Positions 19,601-27,573 are shown, counted from the stretch's first letter. The stretch: 30,463 bases of DNA from BQOK01 sp048388525 (GCF_048388525.1 NZ_DBGCTQ010000062.1:1-30463); one strand, 5' to 3'. The notes: a model not told the origin generated them from the letters alone. Numbers and translations are program-made.

Positions 19601-21622
19601 CGTATAGAACACCTGCTGGAACCGGTCGTGGGCAAACTGATACATGGTCTGCAGGCCGGTTTTCCCATCCTTCTCTATGGGATACACCGCCTCCTGTGCC
19701 ACCGCAGTAATCAGCCTGCGGTTGATTTCTCGTTCCGGCAGGCCGCACACAGCGGACAGATCCCCCACAGAAAAGCTCTGACCGATGCAGGCGCCAAAGG
19801 ACAGCAGAGAGATCGTCTCCTCTGAAAACTGGTTCAGATTTTCCGTCAGGAAGTCCACCACATTCTCCTGCGCGGGGCAGGCCCGGATCTCCGCCTCCTT
19901 CCAGCCCCAGCTTCCGGTATCCATATCCAGCTTCAGATAGCCTTTTGAATGGCACAGCCGCAGAAACTGCTTGATGTAAAATGGGTTTCCCTTGGTCTTT
20001 CTGTAAATGATCTCCGCCAGCGCAAAAGTCATGTCCTCTTCCGCTTTGAATATGTCTCCCAGCATCTGCGCGGTGCTCGCCGGGTCCAGCCCTTTCAGGT
20101 TGAGCTGTGTGACCCTGCCGCCCCGCTGTATGATTTTCTTCAGGCTGAGGGTGAGCGGATGTTCGCTGCTCACCTCATTGTCGCGATAGCACACGACCAT
20201 CATTAAATGGCGGATGTCCTCATTTTTGAACAGCTCTTCCAGAATTTCCAGGGACCCCATATCCGCCCGGTGAACATCGTCCAAAAACAGAACCAGGGGA
20301 TGCTCCGGCGCAGCCAGCAGGGACAGAAGCTGTTCCAGCACGGATTTGAATCTGGTCCGCTCCTCCAGCGGCCCCATATTCTCAGGAGCTGGCTGATCGC
20401 CGGTCAGCAGGGCCAGCTCCGCCACCTTGCCGGTCAGCAAAGCCGCGTCGCCGCCCAAGTGCTCCCCCAGTGTCTGCTTCCACCTGTCGATACTCTCCTC
20501 CGGCTCCATAAAGGTCATGCTGCAAAATTGTTTGATGGCCTCAAAAAAGGCAAAGTAGGGCACGTTGGCGTGATACTGGTCAAACTTCCCTTGCAGAAAC
20601 ATACCGTTGGTCCGCTGCGCCTCCTCCTGAAGCTGATTGACCAGCGAGGTCTTTCCAATGCCGGAATAGCCGCTGACGGAGACAAGGATCTTGGAACCGG
20701 ACGCCACTTCTTTGAAGTCACTCTTCAGTTGGGCTGTTTCATCTTCCCGCCCATACAGCCGGTGGGCGAATTCAAAGCGCCGGCTGAAATCCTTTTCGCC
20801 AAGGACAAATTCCCTTTCCCTTTGGCACCGCGCCAGATCATAAAGAAGGCCCTCGCTGCTTAAATAGCGGTCTTTCGCCATCTTGGCCAGGAGCTTGTCT
20901 ATCACGGCCGCAAGCATGGGCGGCACATTGGGTAAAATCATACGAAGATCCGGCGGCGTCTTCGCAATATGAGAAAAAACCAGCTCTGTGGGGGTCTCCG
21001 CGTCAAATGGATGACGCCCCGTCAGCATTTGATACAAGGTTATGCCCAGGGAATAAAAATCCGCGCGATAATCCAGCTCCGTATTCATTCGTCCGGTCTG
21101 CTCCGGGGCGATGTAGCACAGGGTCCCCTCAATATTTTCAAGCCTGGTCCCCAACATCTGTTCATGCATAAACATGGAGGAGATACCGAAATCCAGCAGC
21201 ACCACCCGGCCGGACTCCGCGTCGTACATGATATTGGCGGGGTTCACATCCTTGTGGATGACGCCCGCCTTGTGGATGTCCCGCAGGCCCATCACCAACT
21301 GTTCCGCGATCCGGTAAAAATCCGTCATCTCCAGGGCGCCCTGTTTCAGCAGCCTGCTCAGCGTGATCCCCGGGCAGAATTCCTCCACCAGATAGTAACG
21401 ACCGTCCAGCGTGGCCTCGCCAAGCGCCTTTACCACATAAGGGCTGTCTATCCGCAGCAGGATCTGATATTCCCGCCGCAGCCGCGCTGCTTCCTCCTGC
21501 GTCATGGGCTCCTGGCCTCCGGTCTTAAGTACCACCTGGCCGCCGGTGCTGCCGTCCTTTCCGCGCAGCAGCTTGCTGGACGGAGAGAGGTATATCACTT
21601 CTAAATTTGTATATTGGCACAT
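16625..21622 (-). CDS. Ser/Thr kinase-AAA ATPase-GAF-GGDEF multidomain protein
   Basis: The 1665-residue product combines five parts. A Ser/Thr protein kinase domain (about 5-270) has Lys33, HKDVNPANI with catalytic Asp125, DFG at 144-146 and an APE-like IAPEQTGRMN. An AAA ATPase domain (about 285-560) has Walker A SGYSGIGKTS (Lys324) and Walker B LVLFLDDVH (Asp448-Asp449). A long helical, TPR-like region runs to about 1290, then a GAF domain (about 1305-1460) and a GGDEF domain (about 1490-1655) with intact MGGDEF (1571-1576) and the inhibitory-site motif RGSD five residues before it. It is therefore predicted to make cyclic-di-GMP with product inhibition. The kinase-AAA-GAF order is known from large bacterial signalling proteins, usually capped by a histidine kinase; here the cap is a cyclase. 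The ATG at 21622 lies 7 nt after the preceding stop with GGAAGGGG upstream; the longer frame overlaps the previous gene. Confidence 0.93.
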   Translation of the reverse strand: MCQYTNLEVIYLSPSSKLLRGKDGSTGGQVVLKTGGQEPMTQEEAARLRREYQILLRIDSPYVVKALGEATLDGRYYLVEEFCPGITLSRLLKQGALEMTDFYRIAEQLVMGLRDIHKAGVIHKDVNPANIMYDAESGRVVLLDFGISSMFMHEQMLGTRLENIEGTLCYIAPEQTGRMNTELDYRADFYSLGITLYQMLTGRHPFDAETPTELVFSHIAKTPPDLRMILPNVPPMLAAVIDKLLAKMAKDRYLSSEGLLYDLARCQREREFVLGEKDFSRRFEFAHRLYGREDETAQLKSDFKEVASGSKILVSVSGYSGIGKTSLVNQLQEEAQRTNGMFLQGKFDQYHANVPYFAFFEAIKQFCSMTFMEPEESIDRWKQTLGEHLGGDAALLTGKVAELALLTGDQPAPENMGPLEERTRFKSVLEQLLSLLAAPEHPLVLFLDDVHRADMGSLEILEELFKNEDIRHLMMVVCYRDNEVSSEHPLTLSLKKIIQRGGRVTQLNLKGLDPASTAQMLGDIFKAEEDMTFALAEIIYRKTKGNPFYIKQFLRLCHSKGYLKLDMDTGSWGWKEAEIRACPAQENVVDFLTENLNQFSEETISLLSFGACIGQSFSVGDLSAVCGLPEREINRRLITAVAQEAVYPIEKDGKTGLQTMYQFAHDRFQQVFYTALPERARAGVHYLLGKRYEERSRAAGDLDERVFEIADHYALGLGEAEDQEERRRIQEFLLGTAHRCGLVSAFDTAERYLKLLLSQPELGRPENRPFLTKIHMEYHAALCNLVKEEESDRIYGMLCKLVTEPTELVDSCCLQISSFSNRGRYEDAFEIGLALLGQLGVTFPGENIKLTLEREIASFYREREALGAEDILNLKEAEDPVEAGISKLLCRLCGPTFFFHPDYSYWTVFTAVRRMFRHGYTPHALQMYSNLMMPLGELRRDYRTAYAAGRSAMRLAEKHQYREVIHSIYCMFALHTGHWFEDVANEIPYAKESIKGNAQMGDFEYACYGYYGLMMAVMESAAHVEELWNEVQPGVKFAEKTGSDHALGSFLSFQQLCRSIRGELSLTGSFDGDGFSEQAHLEQFSHNLQAISYYHVLRALSAVIYRDYSTACRLCRDAVPLLAYVSSFYNVALHNFLYSLSICQVLEAGDCEPEARASFLRVLEENQDWLKERSSDAFCNYGHLYLVIEAERKAAEGCIAEALPLYEEALQAAKKHDRSLHHAILCDVAALRYERLGIKSAARHYLTDTYRLYGHWGAEGKCARMRQDYPDLAGLWKNDSRQSSLSEDSIRTTASLDMRSVLKASQAISEELELEGILEKLIHSLLECAGAQHIYYLSQTDSGYEIQAEGHSGAKDVCIVSKRPAEGRDIPLSIVSYVERTVEAVILEDGENSRVFGKDIHIKENHCKSVLCMPILSKGELKGILYLENNLAAGVFDQRRKENLMPIAAQLAISLENAYLYEHLRFLVDERTKALLEEIKVRKRAEEKLAHMANYDALTGLPNRRLFHKLLSRLLLEAETSGQLLAVLYMDLDGFKEVNDTYGHEKGDLVLEETARRLIRAVRGSDIVSRMGGDEFVLLLSRIIADEEIRHVCERILSEIRQPFQLSEDLFVEMTASIGVSVYPRDGQDEKELLSRADQAMYRIKKSDKNFYLFTEPLSEAQGKP

Positions 21623-21629
21623 CGCGCGC

Positions 21630-24206
21630 TCACCCCTTCCGTAAAAGGCATTCGTCCTTGCCGCCGGCCTTTGCAGCATACATGGCCTCGCGGGCCCGGC
21701 GTATGATTTCATCCAATGGTTCCTCTGCATTCCAGAGCGCTGTGCCGGCAAAGCAGGCCACCAAATCCGGATCCGCGTAACGGCTCTCATAATACGCCCG
21801 GAGAATGGCCGTTTCTTTCTTGTGGGCAGCTTCCATGGAGCTTATGTGGCGCATCACAACCAGAAATTCATCCCCGCCCATTCGGACCAGCACATCGTCC
21901 GCCCGTGTGTGGGCACGCAGAAGGGAGGCAAAGTGTAAGATCAAATGATCGCCTTCCACATACCCATACTTCTCGTTGAACTTTTTCAAATCGTCCAGTT
22001 CAAACAGATAAACAGCGAAGGAAGACGCATGCCGCGGGGCTTCGGCGATGGTGTACAGCCCCCGGCGGTTGAGCAGGCCGGTCATGGTGTCTGTGCAGGA
22101 CTCATCCTGAAGAGAACGCATCCGCACCTGAAGCGTGTGGATACTCATCGCCCGCAGGGCCCGCCTGCGCAGCGACTCCTGACTATGGGGCTTAGCCGCA
22201 TAATCGGCGGCGCCCAGCTCCATGGCGCTGCGCTCCAGTTCCATATCCAGCGGTCCCGTGGCGATGCACGGCGTCTCCCAGGCGCCCCGCTCCTTTTGAA
22301 CCGCAGTCAGGATATCCGCGCCGCCCTGCAGTGTTAAGCTGAGAATCACCGCCGATATCTGATACGGATGGCTTCCCAGAATTTTAACCGCCTCCTCATA
22401 GCTGCCCGCCTCCCGTACCTTGAAGCGGTCGGAGAAGGTCCTGTGTACCTGAGCACGGTATTCCTCGTCCTCATCGGCCACCAGCAGAGCCCTGTCCATG
22501 CGGTCCGCAGGACCGGCAGGCGGGCTGTTTTCCATGTTTGTGGGCGGGGCCTGCGCTGTCAAGACGGAAACGAAATTTCCCACAGGCATGGGTTTGGCAA
22601 AATAATAGCCCTGGGCGTAGTCACACCCATCGTTTTGAAGCCTCTCCAACTGCTCCCGGGTCTCCACGCCCTCCGCCACCACGCTCAATTTCATCCAACG
22701 GGCCAGATCCACAATAAAGCGCAGGATGCCCTGCCCGGTGGGTCTTGTGATCTCGGTCTGGATAAACTTCATATCCAGCTTCAGCACGTCAACGGGCATT
22801 TCCGTGAGCATATTCAGCGAAGAGTAGCCGCTTCCAAAGTCGTCCATCTCAATCACGAAACCCAGCCTGCGCAGAGCGCCCAGAGTCTCGATAAGCTGCC
22901 TTGAGGTGTCTGTGTATGCGCTCTCCGTGATCTCCAGGTGCAGGCGGGAGGGGGAAAGCCCGTGCCGCCGAACGAGACCCGTCAGGACGTCAGCCAGATC
23001 CGTGTTGTAGATATCCATCCGGGAGACGTTGACAGATATGTTGATGCTGGGATAGCCCTTCCGGTCCCATTCCTGGAGCAGAGCGCAGACCCGCTCCCAG
23101 ACATATTGGTCCAGCTTTGTGATAAAGCCGTTGCGCTCAAAGATGGGGATGAACTCCGCAGGCGGCTGCAGGCCCCATTCCGGGTGGTTCCAGCGCACCA
23201 GCGCCTCGGCCCCCGCCAACCGGCCGTCCCGGATCTGGTACTTGGGCTGCAGGTAGACCTCAAACTGTCCCGTGGCCAGGGCCGTTTCCATGCCGTCCGT
23301 GATGGCCTGCCTGCGCAGCAGCGTACCACGCAGCTTATCGTCGTACAGGGCAAAGTGCTTGCCGTACTTTCCCTTAATGCTGTGCGCCGCCAGCAGCGCC
23401 CGGTCACACATCTGTTCCACGGAAATCTCCCGGTCCTCCACCGCGTAGATACCGTATTTCATGGTCACGTTCTGGGCGCCGAAGCCGCTGTTGATCCTGC
23501 TGTCGGACTGGGTGAACATCTCGTCCGCATAGTCCTCGCGGTGTTCCAGAAGGCAGGCGAACTGGTCCGCGCTCAGGCGGCCGCAGATCCCGTGGTCCTC
23601 CAGCCGTTGGGTGCAGAGCTCCGCCACCTGCCGCAGCAGGCGGTCGCCCGCGGCCATGCCAAAGGTGTCGTTGATCAGTTTGAAGTCCTCAATGTCGGAA
23701 CAAAGGATATCATATTTCACCTCCGGATTCCGAAACAGGATATCCCTGACCTGCTGGCAGAAATATTCCTTGCTGTACACCCCGGTGACCCGGTCATACT
23801 GGATCTGATGGATGAGGGCGGAGGTCTCCCGCAGGCGGATAATGCTGGCTGCCCGGTGCAGAATAACCTGGGCGCGGTAGGGCTTGGTAATGAAGTCTGT
23901 GGCCCCGTGGGAAAGCGCGGCCACCTCATCCGCCTCACTGTTGTTGGACGTTGTTACAATGACCGGGATCGAATTCAACCTGTGATCTGCTTTCAAATGC
24001 TTCAGAAAGGTGTAGCCATCCATGACCGGCATAACAATATCCAACAGGACCAGAGAGATTCCCTCTCTGTATTTCTCCAGCAGCAACAGGGCCTGCTCCC
24101 CGTTTTCTGCCTCCAGAACCGTGTATTGAGAAGACAGGATGACACACAGCGCCGCCCGGTTGATCTCATTGTCTTCCACCACTAAAACTTTTCTCTCGAA
24201 CAGCAT
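21630..24206 (-). CDS. REC-GGDEF-EAL-pseudoREC-GGDEF cyclic-di-GMP regulator
   Basis: The 858-residue product holds both cyclic-di-GMP making and breaking domains. Receiver 1 (about 5-120) has Glu11-Asp12, Asp56 in LLDIVMP and Lys108. A first GGDEF domain (about 130-290) is degenerate: the signature reads SADQF (212-216). The EAL phosphodiesterase domain (about 298-545) has EALVRW (334-339), NVSRMD, EITES, DDFGSGYSS, KLDMKF and AEGVET, so it looks active. A second receiver (about 572-690) has Ser623 where the phospho-acceptor Asp should be, though Lys672 and acidic residues remain. The final GGDEF domain is intact (777-781) with RADD as inhibitory site. It is the first gene of the operon and the only one with a receiver joined directly to an output domain, so it is the probable phosphorelay target. 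The ribosome site is weak (AAGGA 13 nt before the ATG). Confidence 0.94.
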   Translation of the reverse strand: MLFERKVLVVEDNEINRAALCVILSSQYTVLEAENGEQALLLLEKYREGISLVLLDIVMPVMDGYTFLKHLKADHRLNSIPVIVTTSNNSEADEVAALSHGATDFITKPYRAQVILHRAASIIRLRETSALIHQIQYDRVTGVYSKEYFCQQVRDILFRNPEVKYDILCSDIEDFKLINDTFGMAAGDRLLRQVAELCTQRLEDHGICGRLSADQFACLLEHREDYADEMFTQSDSRINSGFGAQNVTMKYGIYAVEDREISVEQMCDRALLAAHSIKGKYGKHFALYDDKLRGTLLRRQAITDGMETALATGQFEVYLQPKYQIRDGRLAGAEALVRWNHPEWGLQPPAEFIPIFERNGFITKLDQYVWERVCALLQEWDRKGYPSINISVNVSRMDIYNTDLADVLTGLVRRHGLSPSRLHLEITESAYTDTSRQLIETLGALRRLGFVIEMDDFGSGYSSLNMLTEMPVDVLKLDMKFIQTEITRPTGQGILRFIVDLARWMKLSVVAEGVETREQLERLQNDGCDYAQGYYFAKPMPVGNFVSVLTAQAPPTNMENSPPAGPADRMDRALLVADEDEEYRAQVHRTFSDRFKVREAGSYEEAVKILGSHPYQISAVILSLTLQGGADILTAVQKERGAWETPCIATGPLDMELERSAMELGAADYAAKPHSQESLRRRALRAMSIHTLQVRMRSLQDESCTDTMTGLLNRRGLYTIAEAPRHASSFAVYLFELDDLKKFNEKYGYVEGDHLILHFASLLRAHTRADDVLVRMGGDEFLVVMRHISSMEAAHKKETAILRAYYESRYADPDLVACFAGTALWNAEEPLDEIIRRAREAMYAAKAGGKDECLLRKG

Positions 24207-24273
24207 TGCTCACACCCGATCCTTCACACCATTCATGCAGATATGCATATAATTCCAATTGCAAATGACGCAT

Positions 24274-24296
24274 ATTTGTCATTTTAAATGACAAAT
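24274..24296. promoter_or_regulatory. Operator palindrome 1, operon side
   Basis: Two perfect 11-bp arms, ATTTGTCATTT and AAATGACAAAT, flank a single central T. The right half extends as AAATGACAAATAAT (24286-24299), a 14-mer repeated exactly in palindrome 2. Its near edge is about 68 bp upstream of the REC-GGDEF-EAL start codon. Confidence 0.65.
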
Positions 24297-24384
24297 AATA
24301 AACTTCAGCACTCCCAAACTATAGAATACTTTATTTTTATGCAAAGTTCAAGAGCACATCCGCATTTGACAATGACACTTAAAC

Positions 24385-24399
24385 GTCATTTCAAATGAC
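24385..24399. promoter_or_regulatory. Operator palindrome 2, HTH-gene side
   Basis: GTCATTT-C-AAATGAC is a 7+1+7 palindrome whose right side continues as the 14-mer AAATGACAAATAAT (24393-24406). It ends 17 bp before the -35 box of the HTH gene. Its centre is 107 bp from that of palindrome 1, close to ten helical turns. Confidence 0.65.
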
Positions 24400-24416
24400 A
24401 AATAATGCAAATTTTA

Positions 24417-24445
24417 TTGCAACTTTAATCACTTTAAGGTATACT
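24417..24445 (+). promoter_or_regulatory. Promoter of HTH regulator gene
   Basis: TTGCAA (4 of 6) and TATACT (5 of 6) are separated by 17 bp. A strong AAGGAGG follows at 24454-24460. Confidence 0.6.
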
Positions 24446-24468
24446 GGTATAAAAAGGAGGATGAGACC

Positions 24469-25971
24469 GTGCAGTTCTATGAAAAGCTGATTTTTGTCAT
24501 GAATTTAACTCAAACGACAAACCGGGAGCTGGCCCTGGCGGCGCAGGTAGACCCCTCCATCATCAGCCGATTCCGCAGCGGAAAGCGCGGGCTTCCGCGC
24601 AATCTGGAGCCGCTGCGCAGCATGGCGGATTTCCTTGCCGAACGCTGTACCGGCGAATATCAGAGAAGAGCTCTGTCGGAGATGGCGGGGGTCAGGCGGG
24701 TCCTCATGGACAGGCAGGATCAACTGTCAGAATTTTTATTTTGCTGGCTGTGCGGTGACGACGACGGAGTGGACCGCTTTATGCGCAGCTTTGAATCGCT
24801 CACCATTCAGGGGGTGGCGTCCAACCCCACCCTGGAAGCCACAACGATCAGCCGCAAAGGGAATTTTATTCATTTTGGAAATGAGGGAAAGCGTGCCGCG
24901 GTGCGGTCCATGTACCAACACCTGCTGGCCCGGCAGGAACCGGGCACGATCTGCATTCTTGCCGATGAGACCGACGATTGGCTGATGGAGGATTATGATT
25001 TCACCTCCCAAATGCAGGCCTGGCTGCTGGACTGTATCCGGCGGGGCTTTCAGATCTGCCACATCATTCCGCCAATCTATTCGGGTGATCAGATTCTGGA
25101 ATCCCTGGCCCGCTGGATCCCGCTCTACATGACCGGCAAGGTAAAAGCCTATTTTTATCCTCATATCCGCGACCGCCTTTCCCGGCACACCATCATCATG
25201 CAGCCCGGACAAATCGCGATCGCGTCCCATTCCATGGCGGGCGATCCCACCAGCTACGCCACGATGCTGACCACAGACCCGGGGGTGCTCCGGGCGACGG
25301 AAGCGGAGTTTCAGGCCTACCTCGCCCTGTGCCGCCCAATGCTGAACACCTACTCGGAACCCCAAAAGCTTTTCCAGTGCTTTATGAAATTCCTATCCCC
25401 CCAGGGCTTCCGCATTCAGAAGCTGATCTCCTTGTCCGCGGTGACCGCGCCCTTTGAGCTTGTCGCGGACTCCATCGGAAAAAGAGAAGATCCCGAGCAG
25501 AAACGCCTGGGAGAACTTTATCTTCAGGAGATGAGGCGGCTGGAACAGGAGCAGGACCAGTACAATCTGATCGATATCGTTCACCTGGCCAGCGCCGACC
25601 AGGTCCGTGCCGGCACAGTACCCATCACCTCCACCTGCCGGTCGGTCGGCACCCTTTACTACACCCCGCAGACCTATTCCCTGCACCTGAAGAAGATCCT
25701 GCACATTTTGGACACGCATGAAAATTATCACTTTGTCCCCCTGGAAGGGTCTGTTGAACAGGAGAGCTCCCTTATGGTCAAGGAAAATCACAGAGCGCTT
25801 CTGGTGCATACCTCGGAGCCCTTTACCGTCTTTGAGATTTCCCAGCCTGAGATCGTGGCCCTGTACCGGGAGTACCTGCTTCGCCTGGCGGAAAAAGTGG
25901 GATACACCGGCATTCACCGAACGAAGATCAAGTCCCGGCTTCGGGAACTGATCCGGGAGCTGGAGGAGTGA
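24469..25971 (+). CDS. HTH-domain protein, probable operon regulator
   Basis: The 500-residue product has an N-terminal helix-turn-helix of Xre/lambda-repressor type: TNRELALAAQVDPSIISRFRSGKRGLP (about 17-43, written here across the two helices) suits helix-turn-helix DNA binding. I do not recognise the remaining 430 or so residues. They are soluble, mixed alpha/beta, with segments such as TICILADETDDWLMEDY (about 161-177) and IIPPIYSGDQILESLARW, and a basic/acidic C-terminal helix RTKIKSRLRELIRELEE. There are no membrane segments. The start is GTG at 24469, 8 nt after AAGGAGG; the ATG at 24461 is out of frame and closes quickly. Being divergent from the operon across a palindrome-bearing gap, it is the best candidate for its local regulator, and perhaps its own; the large domain may sense a ligand. 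Confidence 0.85.
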   Translation: MQFYEKLIFVMNLTQTTNRELALAAQVDPSIISRFRSGKRGLPRNLEPLRSMADFLAERCTGEYQRRALSEMAGVRRVLMDRQDQLSEFLFCWLCGDDDGVDRFMRSFESLTIQGVASNPTLEATTISRKGNFIHFGNEGKRAAVRSMYQHLLARQEPGTICILADETDDWLMEDYDFTSQMQAWLLDCIRRGFQICHIIPPIYSGDQILESLARWIPLYMTGKVKAYFYPHIRDRLSRHTIIMQPGQIAIASHSMAGDPTSYATMLTTDPGVLRATEAEFQAYLALCRPMLNTYSEPQKLFQCFMKFLSPQGFRIQKLISLSAVTAPFELVADSIGKREDPEQKRLGELYLQEMRRLEQEQDQYNLIDIVHLASADQVRAGTVPITSTCRSVGTLYYTPQTYSLHLKKILHILDTHENYHFVPLEGSVEQESSLMVKENHRALLVHTSEPFTVFEISQPEIVALYREYLLRLAEKVGYTGIHRTKIKSRLRELIRELEE

Positions 25972-25974
25972 CAT

Positions 25975-26067
25975 ATGAAAACATGGCGCCAGTACCAGCC
26001 TCTGTTGGCTGCGGCCAAATCGGAGACCGCTCAGGAGATAGCAGAGCCGTCACAATGCAGGAGGTAA
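25975..26067 (+). CDS. Small ORF of 30 codons after HTH gene
   Basis: The ATG lies 3 nt after the HTH gene's stop codon, with GGAGGAG ending 6 nt before it, so it is well placed for coupled translation. The product, MKTWRQYQPLLAAAKSETAQ plus 10 more residues, is soluble and matches nothing I know. It may be a genuine small protein, a truncated remnant of a longer downstream gene, or chance. Confidence 0.35.
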   Translation: MKTWRQYQPLLAAAKSETAQEIAEPSQCRR

Positions 26068-26112
26068 GGGCTGCCGCCGCAAAGTGTTCGTGAGCCAAGC
26101 GTCACAGGTCAC

Positions 26113-26162
26113 AAAAAACCCGTCTGAAAACGCCGGAAAGGCTGTTTTCAGACGGGTTTTTT
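26113..26162. terminator. Bidirectional terminator between convergent genes
   Basis: Arms 26113-26131 and 26144-26162 form a perfect 19-bp stem: six A residues, a GC-rich CCCGTCTG core, and six T residues on the far side. It works in both directions, ending the HTH gene (plus) and the PucR-like gene (minus). Confidence 0.93.
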
Positions 26163-26225
26163 GTGTGGGTTTTATCTTCAATGTTCTTTGGGCCTTGTAG
26201 TGTCCGCTCCAGTTTGGCCTGCATC

Positions 26226-27467
26226 CTATCCGCCCACCGGATATTTTTTGTCCCCGTCAATTTTACCGGCAGGCTCCTGTCCCGGGGCGTCGGCGTAAAT
26301 ATCCACCCCCAGCTGCTCCATGTACCTCATCCACAGGGGCAAAAGCTTCCCCAGAACACGGAACAGCAGCTTGTCCTCCTCGTTGGTCAGGTCGTACCGC
26401 CACAGCTTCTCCAGGATCTGCACCCGGTAGCGGATGGTGTTGGGGTGGGTGTACAGCTGGTCCCCGGTTTTGGTGTAGCTGAAATTGTTCTCCACAAAGG
26501 CGGCGATGGTGTCCGCCAGCACCGCCCGCTTCTCCGGGTGGAAGCGGTTCAGCTCCCGCGTCATGGCCGCCAGCATTCGGTTGATGGGCCAGCCGTTGTC
26601 CGGGTAGCTGAAAAGCCGGTAGATCCCCAGGCTCCCATAGTGGTAAACCTTTTTCCCATCCGCCAAAAGTGCGCCGATGCTGGCCGCGTGGCGGGCCTCC
26701 TCCAGCGCCGCGCACAGTTCTCCCCGGGGGTAGACCTCGCTCACCCCCACGGTGCAGCCTCTTCCGTTCTGTTCCAGCAAGGCCGCAAGCTCCCCGGGCA
26801 CAGCCTCTCCGCCGGGCTCTCCGGCAAAGGCCAACAGCGGCCCGTCCGGCTGGGCGAAAGCAAAGCAAAGGCGGCTGCCGAATTCCCGGTGGATCAGGTA
26901 GCCCAAAAAGCGGCTGCCCTCCGCCGGGCCCCGGCCTGCCTCCAGCCGCAGCACCACGGCCCTGCCCCGCTCCGGCAACCGGGGTAGGCTCTCCTCCGCC
27001 GGCTCGCGGCCCTCATAGGCGCTGCATAAGAGCCGGTGGGCTCCGGCGGACCTCAGGCCCTCCTGCTCCAGCCCGGCGCACAGGGCGCACCCGTACTCCA
27101 CCAGGATCTCCTCCCACGTGGAAAAGTCCTGGCCGCCACGGGAGAGGATGAGCTCCCCCACCGTCACGCCGCCGCGGTTTACCCTGCCCCACAAAAGATA
27201 TTCCTGGCGTCCCGTGTCGAAATAGCGGCAAAGCCCCTCCAGTTCCGAACCACCCGGCAGCTTGTGGCAGCCCTCGGAGATTGAGCCCGTCCAGCTGTGG
27301 TCCAGGGGCGGGCAGGCGTAGACGTCCTGCCCAAGCACCGCCACCGCCCGGCAGCCCAGCTGCCCGGCGTATTCCGCCAGCAGCCCCTTTACCCGCCTCT
27401 CCGAAAAGGCAGCCCGCAGCGCCCCGATAAAACGGGTCAGCTCCTTCGCGTCCAAATCGCAGCCCAT
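26226..27467 (-). CDS. PucR/CdaR-type transcriptional regulator
   Basis: The 413-residue product ends in the helix-turn-helix typical of PucR/CdaR proteins (HTH_30): FVENNFSYTKTGDQLYTHPN followed by TIRYRVQILEKL, about residues 320-352. The middle part (about 165-300), with VVLRLEAGRG and AALEEARHAASIGAL, fits the GGDEF-like CdaR domain without catalytic motifs. The N-terminal 160 residues look like a GAF-type sensor. Such proteins usually activate a neighbouring catabolic gene in response to its substrate. Here the divergent neighbour is the flavin oxidoreductase, a natural target. The start is the ATG at 27467 with GGAAG upstream; the codon before it is TTG, not a second ATG. It has a TATAAT promoter and shares a terminator with the convergent HTH gene. 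Confidence 0.88.
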   Translation of the reverse strand: MGCDLDAKELTRFIGALRAAFSERRVKGLLAEYAGQLGCRAVAVLGQDVYACPPLDHSWTGSISEGCHKLPGGSELEGLCRYFDTGRQEYLLWGRVNRGGVTVGELILSRGGQDFSTWEEILVEYGCALCAGLEQEGLRSAGAHRLLCSAYEGREPAEESLPRLPERGRAVVLRLEAGRGPAEGSRFLGYLIHREFGSRLCFAFAQPDGPLLAFAGEPGGEAVPGELAALLEQNGRGCTVGVSEVYPRGELCAALEEARHAASIGALLADGKKVYHYGSLGIYRLFSYPDNGWPINRMLAAMTRELNRFHPEKRAVLADTIAAFVENNFSYTKTGDQLYTHPNTIRYRVQILEKLWRYDLTNEEDKLLFRVLGKLLPLWMRYMEQLGVDIYADAPGQEPAGKIDGDKKYPVGG

Positions 27468-27520
27468 CAAAAACGCTTCCTTCCCTATGGTGTGCCCCTT
27501 CAGGGCGGCCCGCTTGTTTC

Positions 27521-27549
27521 ATTATAAGCCGGATCCCACCGCAAAGCAA
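27521..27549 (-). promoter_or_regulatory. Promoter of PucR-type regulator
   Basis: On the minus strand a perfect TATAAT lies 17 bp after a weak TTGCTT -35. It is 54 bp upstream of the start codon. Confidence 0.55.
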
Positions 27550-27573
27550 ACCTCCCGCCGGGCCGAACCGCAG

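Larger units (their letters stand above)
24207..24468. promoter_or_regulatory. AT-rich divergent control region
   Basis: This 262-bp gap between the signalling operon (minus) and the HTH gene (plus) is strikingly AT-rich against its surroundings. It holds the palindromes listed separately, an ATATGCATAT palindrome at 24241-24250 and an extra AAATGAC half-site at 24263-24269. I found a good sigma-A promoter for the HTH gene but none for the operon, which may need an activator or another sigma factor. No GEMM-type cyclic-di-GMP riboswitch core was seen. Confidence 0.7.

Noticed and set aside
24207..24468. Cyclic-di-GMP riboswitch in the leader of the signalling operon
   Set aside because: The gap is AT-rich and palindromic, and lacks the conserved GEMM core; the repeats fit protein operators better.
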